64,000 nt of DNA, taken from an uncultured Flavobacterium sp. (GTDB lineage Bacteria; Bacteroidota; Bacteroidia; Flavobacteriales; Flavobacteriaceae). Below the pieces are notes generated by a model. That model saw nothing but the letters and a program-made list of their open reading frames with translations. It was not told the origin of the DNA and did no database searches. Position numbers and translations under genes: made by a program. The stretch covers positions 1 through 64,000 of the forward strand of contig NZ_CAMLDD010000011.1 of the NCBI RefSeq assembly GCF_946478785.1, read 5' to 3'. Below are positions 43,315-52,282 of the stretch, one piece after another (the stretch's first letter is position 1; every line of letters starts with the position of its first letter).

Positions 43315-43937
43315 GTTGTTAATTTTTGACAAATTAAATAAATAAAAATAATAGTATACACTTAAAAAGAGACATATTTTTAAATAATGCCTTAATTATT
43401 TAATTTTTGAGGAAAAAAACACATAATTTAAGTAATTATTGTAAATCTTTAGAAATTTAATTAATCAAATGATTATTTATTAAATAATTTATTAATTATA
43501 AGGAAATATTTCATCTGGTTAATCCATAAAAATTCGCATCTTATTTGTTTGAATTGAAAAAAATAAAGCTAATCTTTTGTTAATACAGGAAAATTACGCT
43601 ACACTTGTAGTCAAATTAACCATAAGATAAATCTGTTTTGACTATAAGTAATTTTATAAGAAACAAAGCTAGGGCTCATAGGTTAGAATTTTAGGATACT
43701 AATCGGAAGCAATTATGATTCATCAAGAAGAGTGAAAGCACATTTGAAAGGCCTCTGGCGTAGTGAAGAATGTTGAATTTAGAAACAGGTCTTTTTTTTA
43801 AAAGTTGATTTGTCGAATTATCTACGAACAGAGAATTTCAGCAACTTATGGTAAAAAATACGAGAATTAATATTTCAAATACATATTAATCAGATTAAGA
43901 ACAACTAACAACAAACTTTAACCAATTATTAATTATT
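43315..43937 (+). promoter_or_regulatory. PUL control region: susC promoter and long leader
   Basis: TTTG (43576-43579) and TACACTTG (43600-43607, one mismatch to TAnnTTTG), 20 bp apart, form a promoter-like pair. The start would be near 43614, giving a leader of about 320 nt before susC. The leader contains mixed sequence and a T8 run after ACAGGTC (43785-43800), which could be an attenuator. Sequence from 43335 to 43560 is very AT-rich and offers space for regulator binding. No riboswitch family was recognised. Confidence 0.5.
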
Positions 43938-46900
43938 ATGAAAAGCAATTATTGTATTAAGCCAACGATGCTCCAGTTTTGCCTGGTGCTGCTGCTTAGC
44001 GTATTTACGATGCAGTCTGGTTTTGCTCAAGAAGCCAAATTTGTAAGCGGAAATGTAAAATCGGCAGATGACGGTATGGGAGTTCCTGGTGCAACAATTT
44101 TGGTGCAGGGAACAAAAACGAGTACTATAACCGATTTTGACGGATTATATAAAATTGAAGCCAAAGCCGGTGAGGTATTAGTATTTAGTTTTATGGGATA
44201 TAAAACGCAAAAAATCACTGTTGGAACTCAAACAAAAATTAACGTGACCCTGCAGGCAGAAACTGCAGAACTTAAAGAAATTGTAGTTATTGGTTACGGT
44301 ACGCAAAAGAAAAAGGTCAATACTGCTGCAACATCATTAGTATCAGGAAAAGATATTCAAAATGTTGCGAGTCTTGATGTTGTAAATGCTTTGCAGGGTC
44401 AGGCTTCAGGGGTAAATGTTACTTCGACTTCAGGACAGCCCGGAGCTGGAATGGCAGTAAACATTCGTGGAGTTGGAACCGCAGGAAACAGCACACCGCT
44501 TTATGTAGTAGATGGTGTGGTTGTGGATAACGGAATTGGATATCTTGATCCTTCTTCTATTGAAAGAATGGACGTTCTTAAAGATGCTTCTGCAGGATCT
44601 ATTTATGGAGCAAGAGCTGCGAACGGAGTTATTTTGGTAACAACCAAAAAAGGGAAAGATGGTAAAATGAATGTGTCGTTTAACTCTTACACAGGTTTTC
44701 AGTATGTAGCTAAAAAACTTGATTTATTAAACACACAGGAATATACTACTATTATGAACGAAGCTCGTGTAAATTCTGGTTTAACACCCCTTTACACCCC
44801 AGCACAAGCAGCAGCAATGCCAAATCACGATTGGCAGGATGATTTGTTTAAAGAAGGCGCAATAAAACAAAACCACTCTCTTACTATTAGTGGTGGAGAT
44901 AAAAAATCTACAATTGCTACAGGATTGTCTTATTACGGACAAGAAGGTATGATTGGCGGAGCAACAAGTCAGTCGCAATACGACCGTATTACTTTTAATG
45001 TAAACTCAACTTCTGAAGTGATTGAAAACCATTTGAAAATTGGCGAGAATTTCTCATTCGCCAATATCAAAAGTTCTGGTGTTGCAGATCAGGGAATTTA
45101 TAGTAACGCAATCAGAAGCTTCTTAAACGCAGCGCCAATTGATGTTGTTTATGATGCAGACGGAAACTTTGCTCATTCAGTAGTGGCACCAGATGTTAGT
45201 AATCCGGTTGGATCATTATATTACAATAATTTTAATGAAACAAAAACAAACCGTTACGTAGGAAACATTTTTGCAGAACTAAAATTCTTAAAAAACTTTA
45301 CCTACAGAACTAGTTTTGGTGTTGATATGACAGATAGTAATTATCGTTCTTTCAGACCGGTTTATTCTCTTTCAACAACAGATAATAATACCGTTTCAAG
45401 TGTTACTCAAAATGCTACTAAATCATTAGGCTGGATTTTTGAAAACACAGTACAATATAAAGGAACACTTGCCGGAGTTCATAATTTTGATGTATTAGCA
45501 GGTACTTCTGCTAAAAAGAATACGTCTGATTTTATGGAAGGTATCGGGAGAAACTTAACTTTTGATGATTTTGGCCACGCTTACTTAAGCAATGCTACAG
45601 ACCAAACATCAAACACAGTAAAAGGAAACCGTGCAGATTATGCGATTCAATCGTACTTCGGACGTTTGTTGTATGATTACAATAACAAATACTTATTCAC
45701 GGCAACGATAAGAAGAGACGGTTCGTCAAACTTTGCACGTTCAAGCAGATACGGGAACTTTCCATCAGTTTCTGCAGGTTGGAATGTGGATAAAGAAAAT
45801 TTCTTTCCTGAAAATAAAGTATTAAACAATCTTAAAATTAGAGCAAGCTGGGGACAAAATGGTAACGATCAGATTCCTGCGTTTTCGTATTTATCTACAA
45901 TTAGTACTTACAATAAAAGCTACCATTTTGGAACAGAAACTGAAACATTACAAACAGGTGCAAGCCCCGATCAACTTTCGAATTCTCGTTTAAAATGGGA
46001 AACTTCAGAACAGACAGATTTAGGTTTTGATGCGACATTATTTACTAATTTTACTTTAACGTTTGATTATTACGATAAAAAAACAAAAGACTGGTTAGTA
46101 CTGTCTTCAATTCCGGTTTACGCAGGTGCAACAGCTCCATATATTAACGGAGGTGATATTCAAAATAAAGGGGTTGAACTTACTTTGACTTATCGTACTA
46201 ATTTTGGGAAAGACTGGAATTTTTCTGTAAACGGAAACATTTCGCATAACGAAAATAAAGTACTTAGAGTTGCCAACAGCGAAGGAATCATTCACGGTGA
46301 AACAAACTTATTGTTTCAGGGAACAGATGAAATGAACCGTGTTGAGGTTGGACAGCCAATAGGTTATTTCTACGGATTAAAAACGGCTGGAATTTTTCAA
46401 AATGCTGCAGAAGTTCAGGCTGGTGTACAGCCAAATGCACAACCTGGAGATGTTCGTTTTTTAGATTTGAATAATGACGGAAAAATTGATGCAAATGATA
46501 AAACGAAAATCGGAAATCCAAACCCTGATTTTACTTACGGTTTAAATTTTGATCTTTCATACAAAGCATTCGACCTTTCTGTTTATACATACGGAGTAGC
46601 AGGAAATCAAAACGCTTTTGGAGTTCATGATCCAACACGTCCTTATACTAATAATACAACACAAGTTTTAAACAGATGGACAACAGAAGGAAGTTCTAAC
46701 ACGATTCCAAGAGTTACTTACGGAGCAGATACAAACGGGAACTATACAAAATTCTCTGATTTATACGTTCAAAATGCAGATTTCTACAGAATTAAGAGTG
46801 CAACTATCGGATGTGATTTTACAAAATTAACAAACAAGTTGAACTTCTTTAGTAAATTTAGACTGTATGTTGCTGCTAATAACCTTTTTACATTTACCAA

Positions 46901-47048
46901 ATATAAGGGAATGGATCCTGAAATCGGATTTGGAAACAGTAACAGGGATAGTAGCGGTAATTTGACTCAGCCATGGGCAAGAGGAATTGATGTTGGATAT
47001 TATCCACAGCCAAGGACGTATATGATGGGTCTAAATGTTAACTTTTAA
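43938..47048 (+). CDS. SusC-like TonB-dependent receptor
   Basis: The 1036-residue outer-membrane importer has a signal peptide (LVLLLSVFTMQSGFAQ), a CarboxypepD_reg-like domain (~33-115; SADDGMGVPGATILVQGTK, LVFSFMGYKTQKITVG), a plug (~120-235; VVIGYGTQKKKV, LQGQASGVNV, VNIRGVGTAGNSTPLYVVDG, GSIYGARAANGVILVTTKKG) and a 22-strand barrel ending in RTYMMGLNVNF. It pairs with SusD (3 bp between the genes) to bind and import oligosaccharides. The enzymes downstream suggest xyloglucan oligosaccharides. Confidence 0.95.
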   Translation: MKSNYCIKPTMLQFCLVLLLSVFTMQSGFAQEAKFVSGNVKSADDGMGVPGATILVQGTKTSTITDFDGLYKIEAKAGEVLVFSFMGYKTQKITVGTQTKINVTLQAETAELKEIVVIGYGTQKKKVNTAATSLVSGKDIQNVASLDVVNALQGQASGVNVTSTSGQPGAGMAVNIRGVGTAGNSTPLYVVDGVVVDNGIGYLDPSSIERMDVLKDASAGSIYGARAANGVILVTTKKGKDGKMNVSFNSYTGFQYVAKKLDLLNTQEYTTIMNEARVNSGLTPLYTPAQAAAMPNHDWQDDLFKEGAIKQNHSLTISGGDKKSTIATGLSYYGQEGMIGGATSQSQYDRITFNVNSTSEVIENHLKIGENFSFANIKSSGVADQGIYSNAIRSFLNAAPIDVVYDADGNFAHSVVAPDVSNPVGSLYYNNFNETKTNRYVGNIFAELKFLKNFTYRTSFGVDMTDSNYRSFRPVYSLSTTDNNTVSSVTQNATKSLGWIFENTVQYKGTLAGVHNFDVLAGTSAKKNTSDFMEGIGRNLTFDDFGHAYLSNATDQTSNTVKGNRADYAIQSYFGRLLYDYNNKYLFTATIRRDGSSNFARSSRYGNFPSVSAGWNVDKENFFPENKVLNNLKIRASWGQNGNDQIPAFSYLSTISTYNKSYHFGTETETLQTGASPDQLSNSRLKWETSEQTDLGFDATLFTNFTLTFDYYDKKTKDWLVLSSIPVYAGATAPYINGGDIQNKGVELTLTYRTNFGKDWNFSVNGNISHNENKVLRVANSEGIIHGETNLLFQGTDEMNRVEVGQPIGYFYGLKTAGIFQNAAEVQAGVQPNAQPGDVRFLDLNNDGKIDANDKTKIGNPNPDFTYGLNFDLSYKAFDLSVYTYGVAGNQNAFGVHDPTRPYTNNTTQVLNRWTTEGSSNTIPRVTYGADTNGNYTKFSDLYVQNADFYRIKSATIGCDFTKLTNKLNFFSKFRLYVAANNLFTFTKYKGMDPEIGFGNSNRDSSGNLTQPWARGIDVGYYPQPRTYMMGLNVNF

Positions 47049-47051
47049 ATT

Positions 47052-48662
47052 ATGAAAACGATGAAAAAATATATAAAACTATTTGCTCTTTCAAGCTTAT
47101 TTGTTTTAGGAGCCTGTTCAGATGATTTTCTGGACACAGAATCTTCTACAAACAAAGATGAATCTAACTTTTATAAAACGCCGGATGATGCTTATGAAGG
47201 ATTAATTGCGGTTTATGATGTACTGCAGCGTGAAGCTTATGGAGGGCCGTTATTAATTAGCGAACAAGCATCTGATAATTGTTTTGGAGGATATGGAACT
47301 GCGGATGCTCAGGCTGATATCGAATGGGATCGCTTTTTATACGTGAGCAATAAAGACATGAACTCTGATGTTTGGAAATATGCTTATCTGGGAATTTACA
47401 GAGCTAATGTTTTATTAGAAAATCTGGATAAGGTAAATTGGGGTGCTAATACAGCCTTAAAAACAAGATACGAAGCAGAAGCACGTTTTTTAAGAGCGCA
47501 CTTTCACTTTACAGCTGCGAAAATGTTCGGAGATATTGTTCCCCTAGACCATGCTGTAACTACAAGTGAGTTTCAATTGCCAAGACAAGCGGCAGAAGTT
47601 ACTTATGCTTTAATTGCAAGTGACTTAAAATTTGCTGCAGATAATTTAGGACCTGAAAATTATTCACAAACAGGAAATGCTAATTACGGGCGTATTACAA
47701 AATGGGCTGCAGAAGCTTATTTAGCAAGAACATTTTTGTTTTACACAGATTATTATGAGAAACCTGATTTAGCAGGTATTGTTACAAAAGCACAAGCTAC
47801 AGCTTATATCAACGATGTAGTGAGCAATAGTGGACACGGACTGGTTGCTGATTTTGCTAATCTTTGGCTGGCAGCCTCGTTTGCAGACTTTGCAGGAGAA
47901 GACAATACAGAAATGGTCTGGGCTGTTCGTTTTAACGGTTCAGGAAAAGGAGATTGGGGTTTAAATGAAGGAAACCGCTTTCAGGTAAATATTGCACCAC
48001 GTGGCGGTAGTATCGGACCATACGCTACTGGTTGGGGAGGAGCAACTGTGAATCCTGATTTATATAATGAATATAAACCAGGAGATACTCGTAGAGATGC
48101 AACAATCATTAGTTATAATACGGAAACATATCAGGGAAATCCTTTAAATTTTGATGCTCAGGCAAGAGATCAACGTCAATATACAGGATATTCATGGAAA
48201 AAATATTGCCCAATTACAAATGAGGCAGGTGTCGCTATTGTTGAAGAAAATGGAGGAAATTTCCAAATTGATAACTATCAGGATTATGCAGTAATTCGTT
48301 TTGCAGATGTATTATTGATGGCTGCCGAATTGAATTTAGATGTAAATCCTACCTTGGCTTTAGATTATCTAAACAGAGTTCGCGACAGAGCCTTTAAAGA
48401 TACGTTACACAGGATTCCGGCAAATGAATTTGATAAAAAAGCGATCATTGAAGAACGCCGTTTAGAATTAGCTCTTGAAGGACAACGTTATTTTGATTTG
48501 ATCAGACAAGATATGGTAACGGCTAAACTTGCAATAGATAAAACTGGAACGACTCAGTTTGATGTAACTTTCAGAACTGAAACTTTAGGCTGGTTCCCAT
48601 TACCACAATCACAGGTGATACTTTCAAATGGTACAATTGAACAAAATCCAGGTTGGAATTAA
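47052..48662 (+). CDS. SusD/RagB-like surface glycan-binding lipoprotein
   Basis: The 536-residue protein has a lipoprotein signal (FALSSLFVLGAC, Cys 22) followed by SDDF, which fits the acidic lipoprotein export signal used in Flavobacterium, so it is surface-exposed. SusD landmarks are DDFLDTESSTNKDESNFYKT, LRAHFHFTAAKMFGDIVP, RITKWAAEAYLARTFLF and a C-terminal IIEERRLELALEGQRYFDL and NPGW. It forms the lid of the SusC channel. ATG 47052 or 47061 could start translation. Confidence 0.95.
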   Translation: MKTMKKYIKLFALSSLFVLGACSDDFLDTESSTNKDESNFYKTPDDAYEGLIAVYDVLQREAYGGPLLISEQASDNCFGGYGTADAQADIEWDRFLYVSNKDMNSDVWKYAYLGIYRANVLLENLDKVNWGANTALKTRYEAEARFLRAHFHFTAAKMFGDIVPLDHAVTTSEFQLPRQAAEVTYALIASDLKFAADNLGPENYSQTGNANYGRITKWAAEAYLARTFLFYTDYYEKPDLAGIVTKAQATAYINDVVSNSGHGLVADFANLWLAASFADFAGEDNTEMVWAVRFNGSGKGDWGLNEGNRFQVNIAPRGGSIGPYATGWGGATVNPDLYNEYKPGDTRRDATIISYNTETYQGNPLNFDAQARDQRQYTGYSWKKYCPITNEAGVAIVEENGGNFQIDNYQDYAVIRFADVLLMAAELNLDVNPTLALDYLNRVRDRAFKDTLHRIPANEFDKKAIIEERRLELALEGQRYFDLIRQDMVTAKLAIDKTGTTQFDVTFRTETLGWFPLPQSQVILSNGTIEQNPGWN

Positions 48663-48678
48663 TTAAAAATAAATAATT

Positions 48679-49536
48679 ATGAAACGTATATTATATATAT
48701 TAATAGCTGCAATAACCATAGGATCATTATTATTTTCATGTGAACCTATTGAAGATCGCGAAAGCCTGGACGCTATTACCTTAACGCCGGCTAACACAAA
48801 GTTTTCAGTTACTCAAAATCCAGCAAATGATCATGAGGTATTCCTGAAAAATGAAGATCCAAATGTAATTCCGTATTGGAAATATGTTGATAGTAGAGGA
48901 AATGAATTAGGACATTCTAACAATGGTGATGATAAAGTAATATTTCCTTTCGGGGGTACTTATAAAATCTATTACACCGCTTATACCAGAGGAGGTGCTG
49001 TAGATGCTTTGGCTCCTATATCAGTTACAGTAGCAGAAAATGATGAAACTTATTTCAGTGATCCAAAATGGGAAATGCTAACCAATGGTGCTGCCGGTAA
49101 AACATGGGTTTTAGATATGGACAGCCCTATAGGCTGGGGAGGATTAGATTTTCCCGGTGCAAAAGGTGATAACTGGAACTGGTATCCTGATTATGCAAGT
49201 AATTCATGGGTTATGCCTAATAAAGACTGGGGAGAAATGCGTTTTGATCTTGCAGGCGGATATAATGTTACCGTAAAACAAACCGCTCAGACAACCGCTG
49301 ACCAAACTACAAAAGCCGGATTATTTGCATTTGATATGGTAAATAATAAAATGACTTTTTTGAATGGTGCAGAATTACTTTACGGAGGCAATTATTATCC
49401 GGATGCAAGCAACTGGGGGAGCTTAAAAGTAGTAGAACTTACAGCGACATCATTACGTTTATCAGTATTACGCGATCAAAGCAGAACAGGTGAAGGAAAA
49501 GCACAAATTATTTTCCATTTCAAACCAAAGCCTTAA
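48679..49536 (+). CDS. Surface glycan-binding protein-like lipoprotein
   Basis: The 285-residue lipoprotein (signal ILIAAITIGSLLFSC) has an N-terminal Ig/PKD-like domain (~35-115; PFGGTYKIYYTAYTRGGAV) and a Trp-rich C-terminal beta domain (KGDNWNWYPDYASNSWVMP, GEMRFDLAGGYNVTV) likely to be the glycan-binding module. Its place 16 bp after susD is the usual place for SusE/SGBP proteins. It has no catalytic motif. A strong hairpin follows and may separate this transport segment from the enzyme genes. Confidence 0.8.
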   Translation: MKRILYILIAAITIGSLLFSCEPIEDRESLDAITLTPANTKFSVTQNPANDHEVFLKNEDPNVIPYWKYVDSRGNELGHSNNGDDKVIFPFGGTYKIYYTAYTRGGAVDALAPISVTVAENDETYFSDPKWEMLTNGAAGKTWVLDMDSPIGWGGLDFPGAKGDNWNWYPDYASNSWVMPNKDWGEMRFDLAGGYNVTVKQTAQTTADQTTKAGLFAFDMVNNKMTFLNGAELLYGGNYYPDASNWGSLKVVELTATSLRLSVLRDQSRTGEGKAQIIFHFKPKP

Positions 49537-49550
49537 TTACTTAATTTTAT

Positions 49551-49596
49551 AGTCTCAGTTTTAAATGCACAGTTAATGTGCTTTGAAACTGAGACT
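49551..49596 (+). terminator. Intercistronic hairpin between the binding-protein and GH2 genes
   Basis: Perfect 11-bp arms AGTCTCAGTTT (49551-49561) and AAACTGAGACT (49586-49596), with a nested GCAC/GTGC stem, are followed by only moderate T richness. It is probably a processing or attenuating hairpin rather than a full terminator. Confidence 0.55.
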
Positions 49597-49669
49597 TAAT
49601 TATTTGATTTAAGAAATAAATGAATCGTTTTTTATTTCTATCTTCTATTCCAAAAATATAAAAGTGTTT

Positions 49670-52156
49670 ATGCAAATTAGAAAAAATATTAAAAGCTTAA
49701 GTTTATTGGCAATTTTAGCTGGAATTATTTTTTTGAATTCCTGCTTCAAAAAAGACGACGTTTTTAATAACCGAAAAGTTTCCTTTAATTCAGATTGGAA
49801 TTTTCACCTGAATGATAGTATTGTAGACAAAGACACCATTGGAACTTCAACCAAATGGATAACTTTAAATGTTCCACATGATTGGAGCATCGAAGGAAAG
49901 TTTGATGAAAAAAGTCCGGCAGGATACGGAGGGGGATCACTTAGCGGAGGTCTCGGCTGGTACAAAAAAACATTCAAAGCGGCTGCAGAGGACAGCACAA
50001 AAATCACTTCAATTACTTTTGATGGCGTTTACAAAGACAGCCAAGTCTGGATAAACGGTCATTATTTAGGAAAACGTCCCAACGGATATATTGGTTTTCA
50101 ATATGATATGTCGCCCTACTTAAACTACGGAGACAAAAACAACGAAATAATTGTTAAGGTTGACAATTCAAAACAACCAAACTCACGATGGTATTCAGGA
50201 TCAGGGATTTTTAGAAATGTCTGGATTGAAACCACAGATAAACTACATGTTGCACAATGGGGAACTTATGTGACAACGCCAAAAGTTACGGCTGAAAAAG
50301 CTTCAATAAATTTTGAAACAACGATTCAGAATCAAAATGCAACTGCAAAAAAAGCAATAGTAACCACTACTATTTTTAAAGAAGATACCAAAGTAACATC
50401 GGTTACCCAAAATATAACGATTGGTGCAAATGCCAATCAAACTATCAAACAAAAAGCTGAGGTTGAAACACCAATTTTATGGTCTGTCGAAAAACCTGAA
50501 TTATACACAGCTGTTACTGAAATTATGGTTGATGATAAAATCGTAGACCAATACAAAACCAATTTCGGAATTAGGGATTTTAAATTTGAACTTGACAAAG
50601 GTTTTATTTTGAATGGAAAACAGGTAAAAATAAAAGGAGTTTGTTTACATCACGATTTAGGTCCGTTAGGAGCTGCAATCAATATGCGGGCAATCGAACG
50701 TCAGTTGGAAATCATGAAAAAAATGGGTGTCAACGGAATCAGAACGGCACACAATCCGCCTGCTCCGGAACTTCTCGATCTTTGCGACAAAATGGGTTTC
50801 ATTGTCATGGATGAAGCTTTTGATATGTGGAAACAAACCAAAACCAAATATGATTACGGAAACGACTGGGACAAATGGCATAAGAAAGATTTAGTAGACC
50901 AATTGCTTCGTGACAGAAACCATCCAAGTATTTTTGTTTGGAGTATTGGAAATGAAATACCGGAACAGTGGAACGAAAAAGGGGTTGAAATTGCCAAAGA
51001 ACTAGCAGCAATAACACGCCAGTATGATAAAACGCGTCCGCTAACCGCAGCAATGAATCCGCCTGTAAATATGAATATTGACGAAGTAACTTTGCAGTTT
51101 GAAAAAAAGAATGTTCATTTTAATGCAATTGCAAAATCGGGTGTTTTAGATCTTATTGGATATAATTATGCCCATCAGACGTATGAGCATCATCAAAAAA
51201 ACTTCCCAAATACACCTTTTATCGCAACCGAAACGACTTCTGGTTTACAAACTCGTGGTTATTACGATGCGGTTTCAGATACCATAAAAAAATGGCCGGT
51301 AAGATGGGATCTTAAATTCACAGAAGGAAATCCAGGTAACACCGTTTCGGCTTATGATCAGGTACAGACGCCTTGGGGTTCAACACACGAAGCAACCTGG
51401 AAAGTGATTAAGAAACATGATTTCCTTTCAGGAATGTACATTTGGACAGGTTTCGATTATATTGGAGAGCCAACTCCATACGAATGGCCATCGGTAAGCT
51501 CATATTTTGGAATTGTAGATTTAGCCGGTTTCCCGAAAGATGTCTATTATATGTACCAAAGCGAATGGACAGACAAAACCGTTCTCCATATTTTTCCACA
51601 TTGGAATTGGAAAGCCGGACAAATTGTTGATGTTTGGGCATACTACAACAATGCGGATGAGGTTGAATTATTCCTTAACGGAAAATCAGTTGGAGTTCGA
51701 AGTAAAAAAGGAGATGATTTACATGTAATGTGGAGAATTCCTTTTCAGGCCGGAACTTTAAAAGCTATTTCTCGTAAAAACGGAAAAACAGTTTTAGAAA
51801 AAGAAATCAAAACTGCCGGAAATCCATCACAATTAAAATTGACAGCAGACAGAAGTACCATTAAAGCAGACGGAAATGATTTGTCTTTTGTAACAGTTGA
51901 TATTCTGGATGAAAAAGGAGTGTTGGCTCCAAATGCCAATAATGAAATCAGTTTTTCTATAAAAGGAAACGGAAAAATTGTAGGTGTCAGCAGTGGAGAT
52001 CCGGTAAGTCATGAATCGTTTAAAGGTTACAAACATACTGCCTTAAACGGAAAATGTTTAGTAATTGTTCAATCTGGGGATAAAACCGGAAGACAGGAAT
52101 TAACCGCTAAAGCTAACGGATTAAAACAGTCAACAATTGTAATAACAGCACAATAG
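49670..52156 (+). CDS. GH2 family glycoside hydrolase (probable beta-galactosidase)
   Basis: The 828-residue lipoprotein-like enzyme (ILAGIIFLNSC) has the GH2 order: sugar-binding domain (~35-200; NVPHDWSIEGKF, YDMSPYLNYGDKNNEI, WYSGSGIFRNVWIE), Ig-like domain, and TIM barrel with KIKGVCLHHDLGPLGAA and GIRTAHNPP. The acid/base is E429 in SIGNEIPEQW and the nucleophile is E521 in IATETTSG. C-terminal extra domains follow. In a xyloglucan context it would remove galactose from side chains, but other GH2 activities remain possible. ATG 49670 is preferred over the GTG at 49664. Confidence 0.9.
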   Translation: MQIRKNIKSLSLLAILAGIIFLNSCFKKDDVFNNRKVSFNSDWNFHLNDSIVDKDTIGTSTKWITLNVPHDWSIEGKFDEKSPAGYGGGSLSGGLGWYKKTFKAAAEDSTKITSITFDGVYKDSQVWINGHYLGKRPNGYIGFQYDMSPYLNYGDKNNEIIVKVDNSKQPNSRWYSGSGIFRNVWIETTDKLHVAQWGTYVTTPKVTAEKASINFETTIQNQNATAKKAIVTTTIFKEDTKVTSVTQNITIGANANQTIKQKAEVETPILWSVEKPELYTAVTEIMVDDKIVDQYKTNFGIRDFKFELDKGFILNGKQVKIKGVCLHHDLGPLGAAINMRAIERQLEIMKKMGVNGIRTAHNPPAPELLDLCDKMGFIVMDEAFDMWKQTKTKYDYGNDWDKWHKKDLVDQLLRDRNHPSIFVWSIGNEIPEQWNEKGVEIAKELAAITRQYDKTRPLTAAMNPPVNMNIDEVTLQFEKKNVHFNAIAKSGVLDLIGYNYAHQTYEHHQKNFPNTPFIATETTSGLQTRGYYDAVSDTIKKWPVRWDLKFTEGNPGNTVSAYDQVQTPWGSTHEATWKVIKKHDFLSGMYIWTGFDYIGEPTPYEWPSVSSYFGIVDLAGFPKDVYYMYQSEWTDKTVLHIFPHWNWKAGQIVDVWAYYNNADEVELFLNGKSVGVRSKKGDDLHVMWRIPFQAGTLKAISRKNGKTVLEKEIKTAGNPSQLKLTADRSTIKADGNDLSFVTVDILDEKGVLAPNANNEISFSIKGNGKIVGVSSGDPVSHESFKGYKHTALNGKCLVIVQSGDKTGRQELTAKANGLKQSTIVITAQ

Positions 52157-52167
52157 TAAGTTACGCT

Positions 52168-52195
52168 CCTAACAGGTTTCCAAAAATCTGTTAGG
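52168..52195 (+). repeat. CCTAACAG palindrome between GH2 and GH31
   Basis: The arms CCTAACAG (52168-52175) and CTGTTAGG (52188-52195) match the arms of the palindrome at 56903-56929, so they are members of the same dispersed family. Confidence 0.65.
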
Positions 52196-52282
52196 TATGA
52201 ATATATTTTATTAAGAGTTAAAATAAAACATCTAAGGTTTTTGGAGACCTGTAGGAGAACTAACATCTATAATTATTAACCA

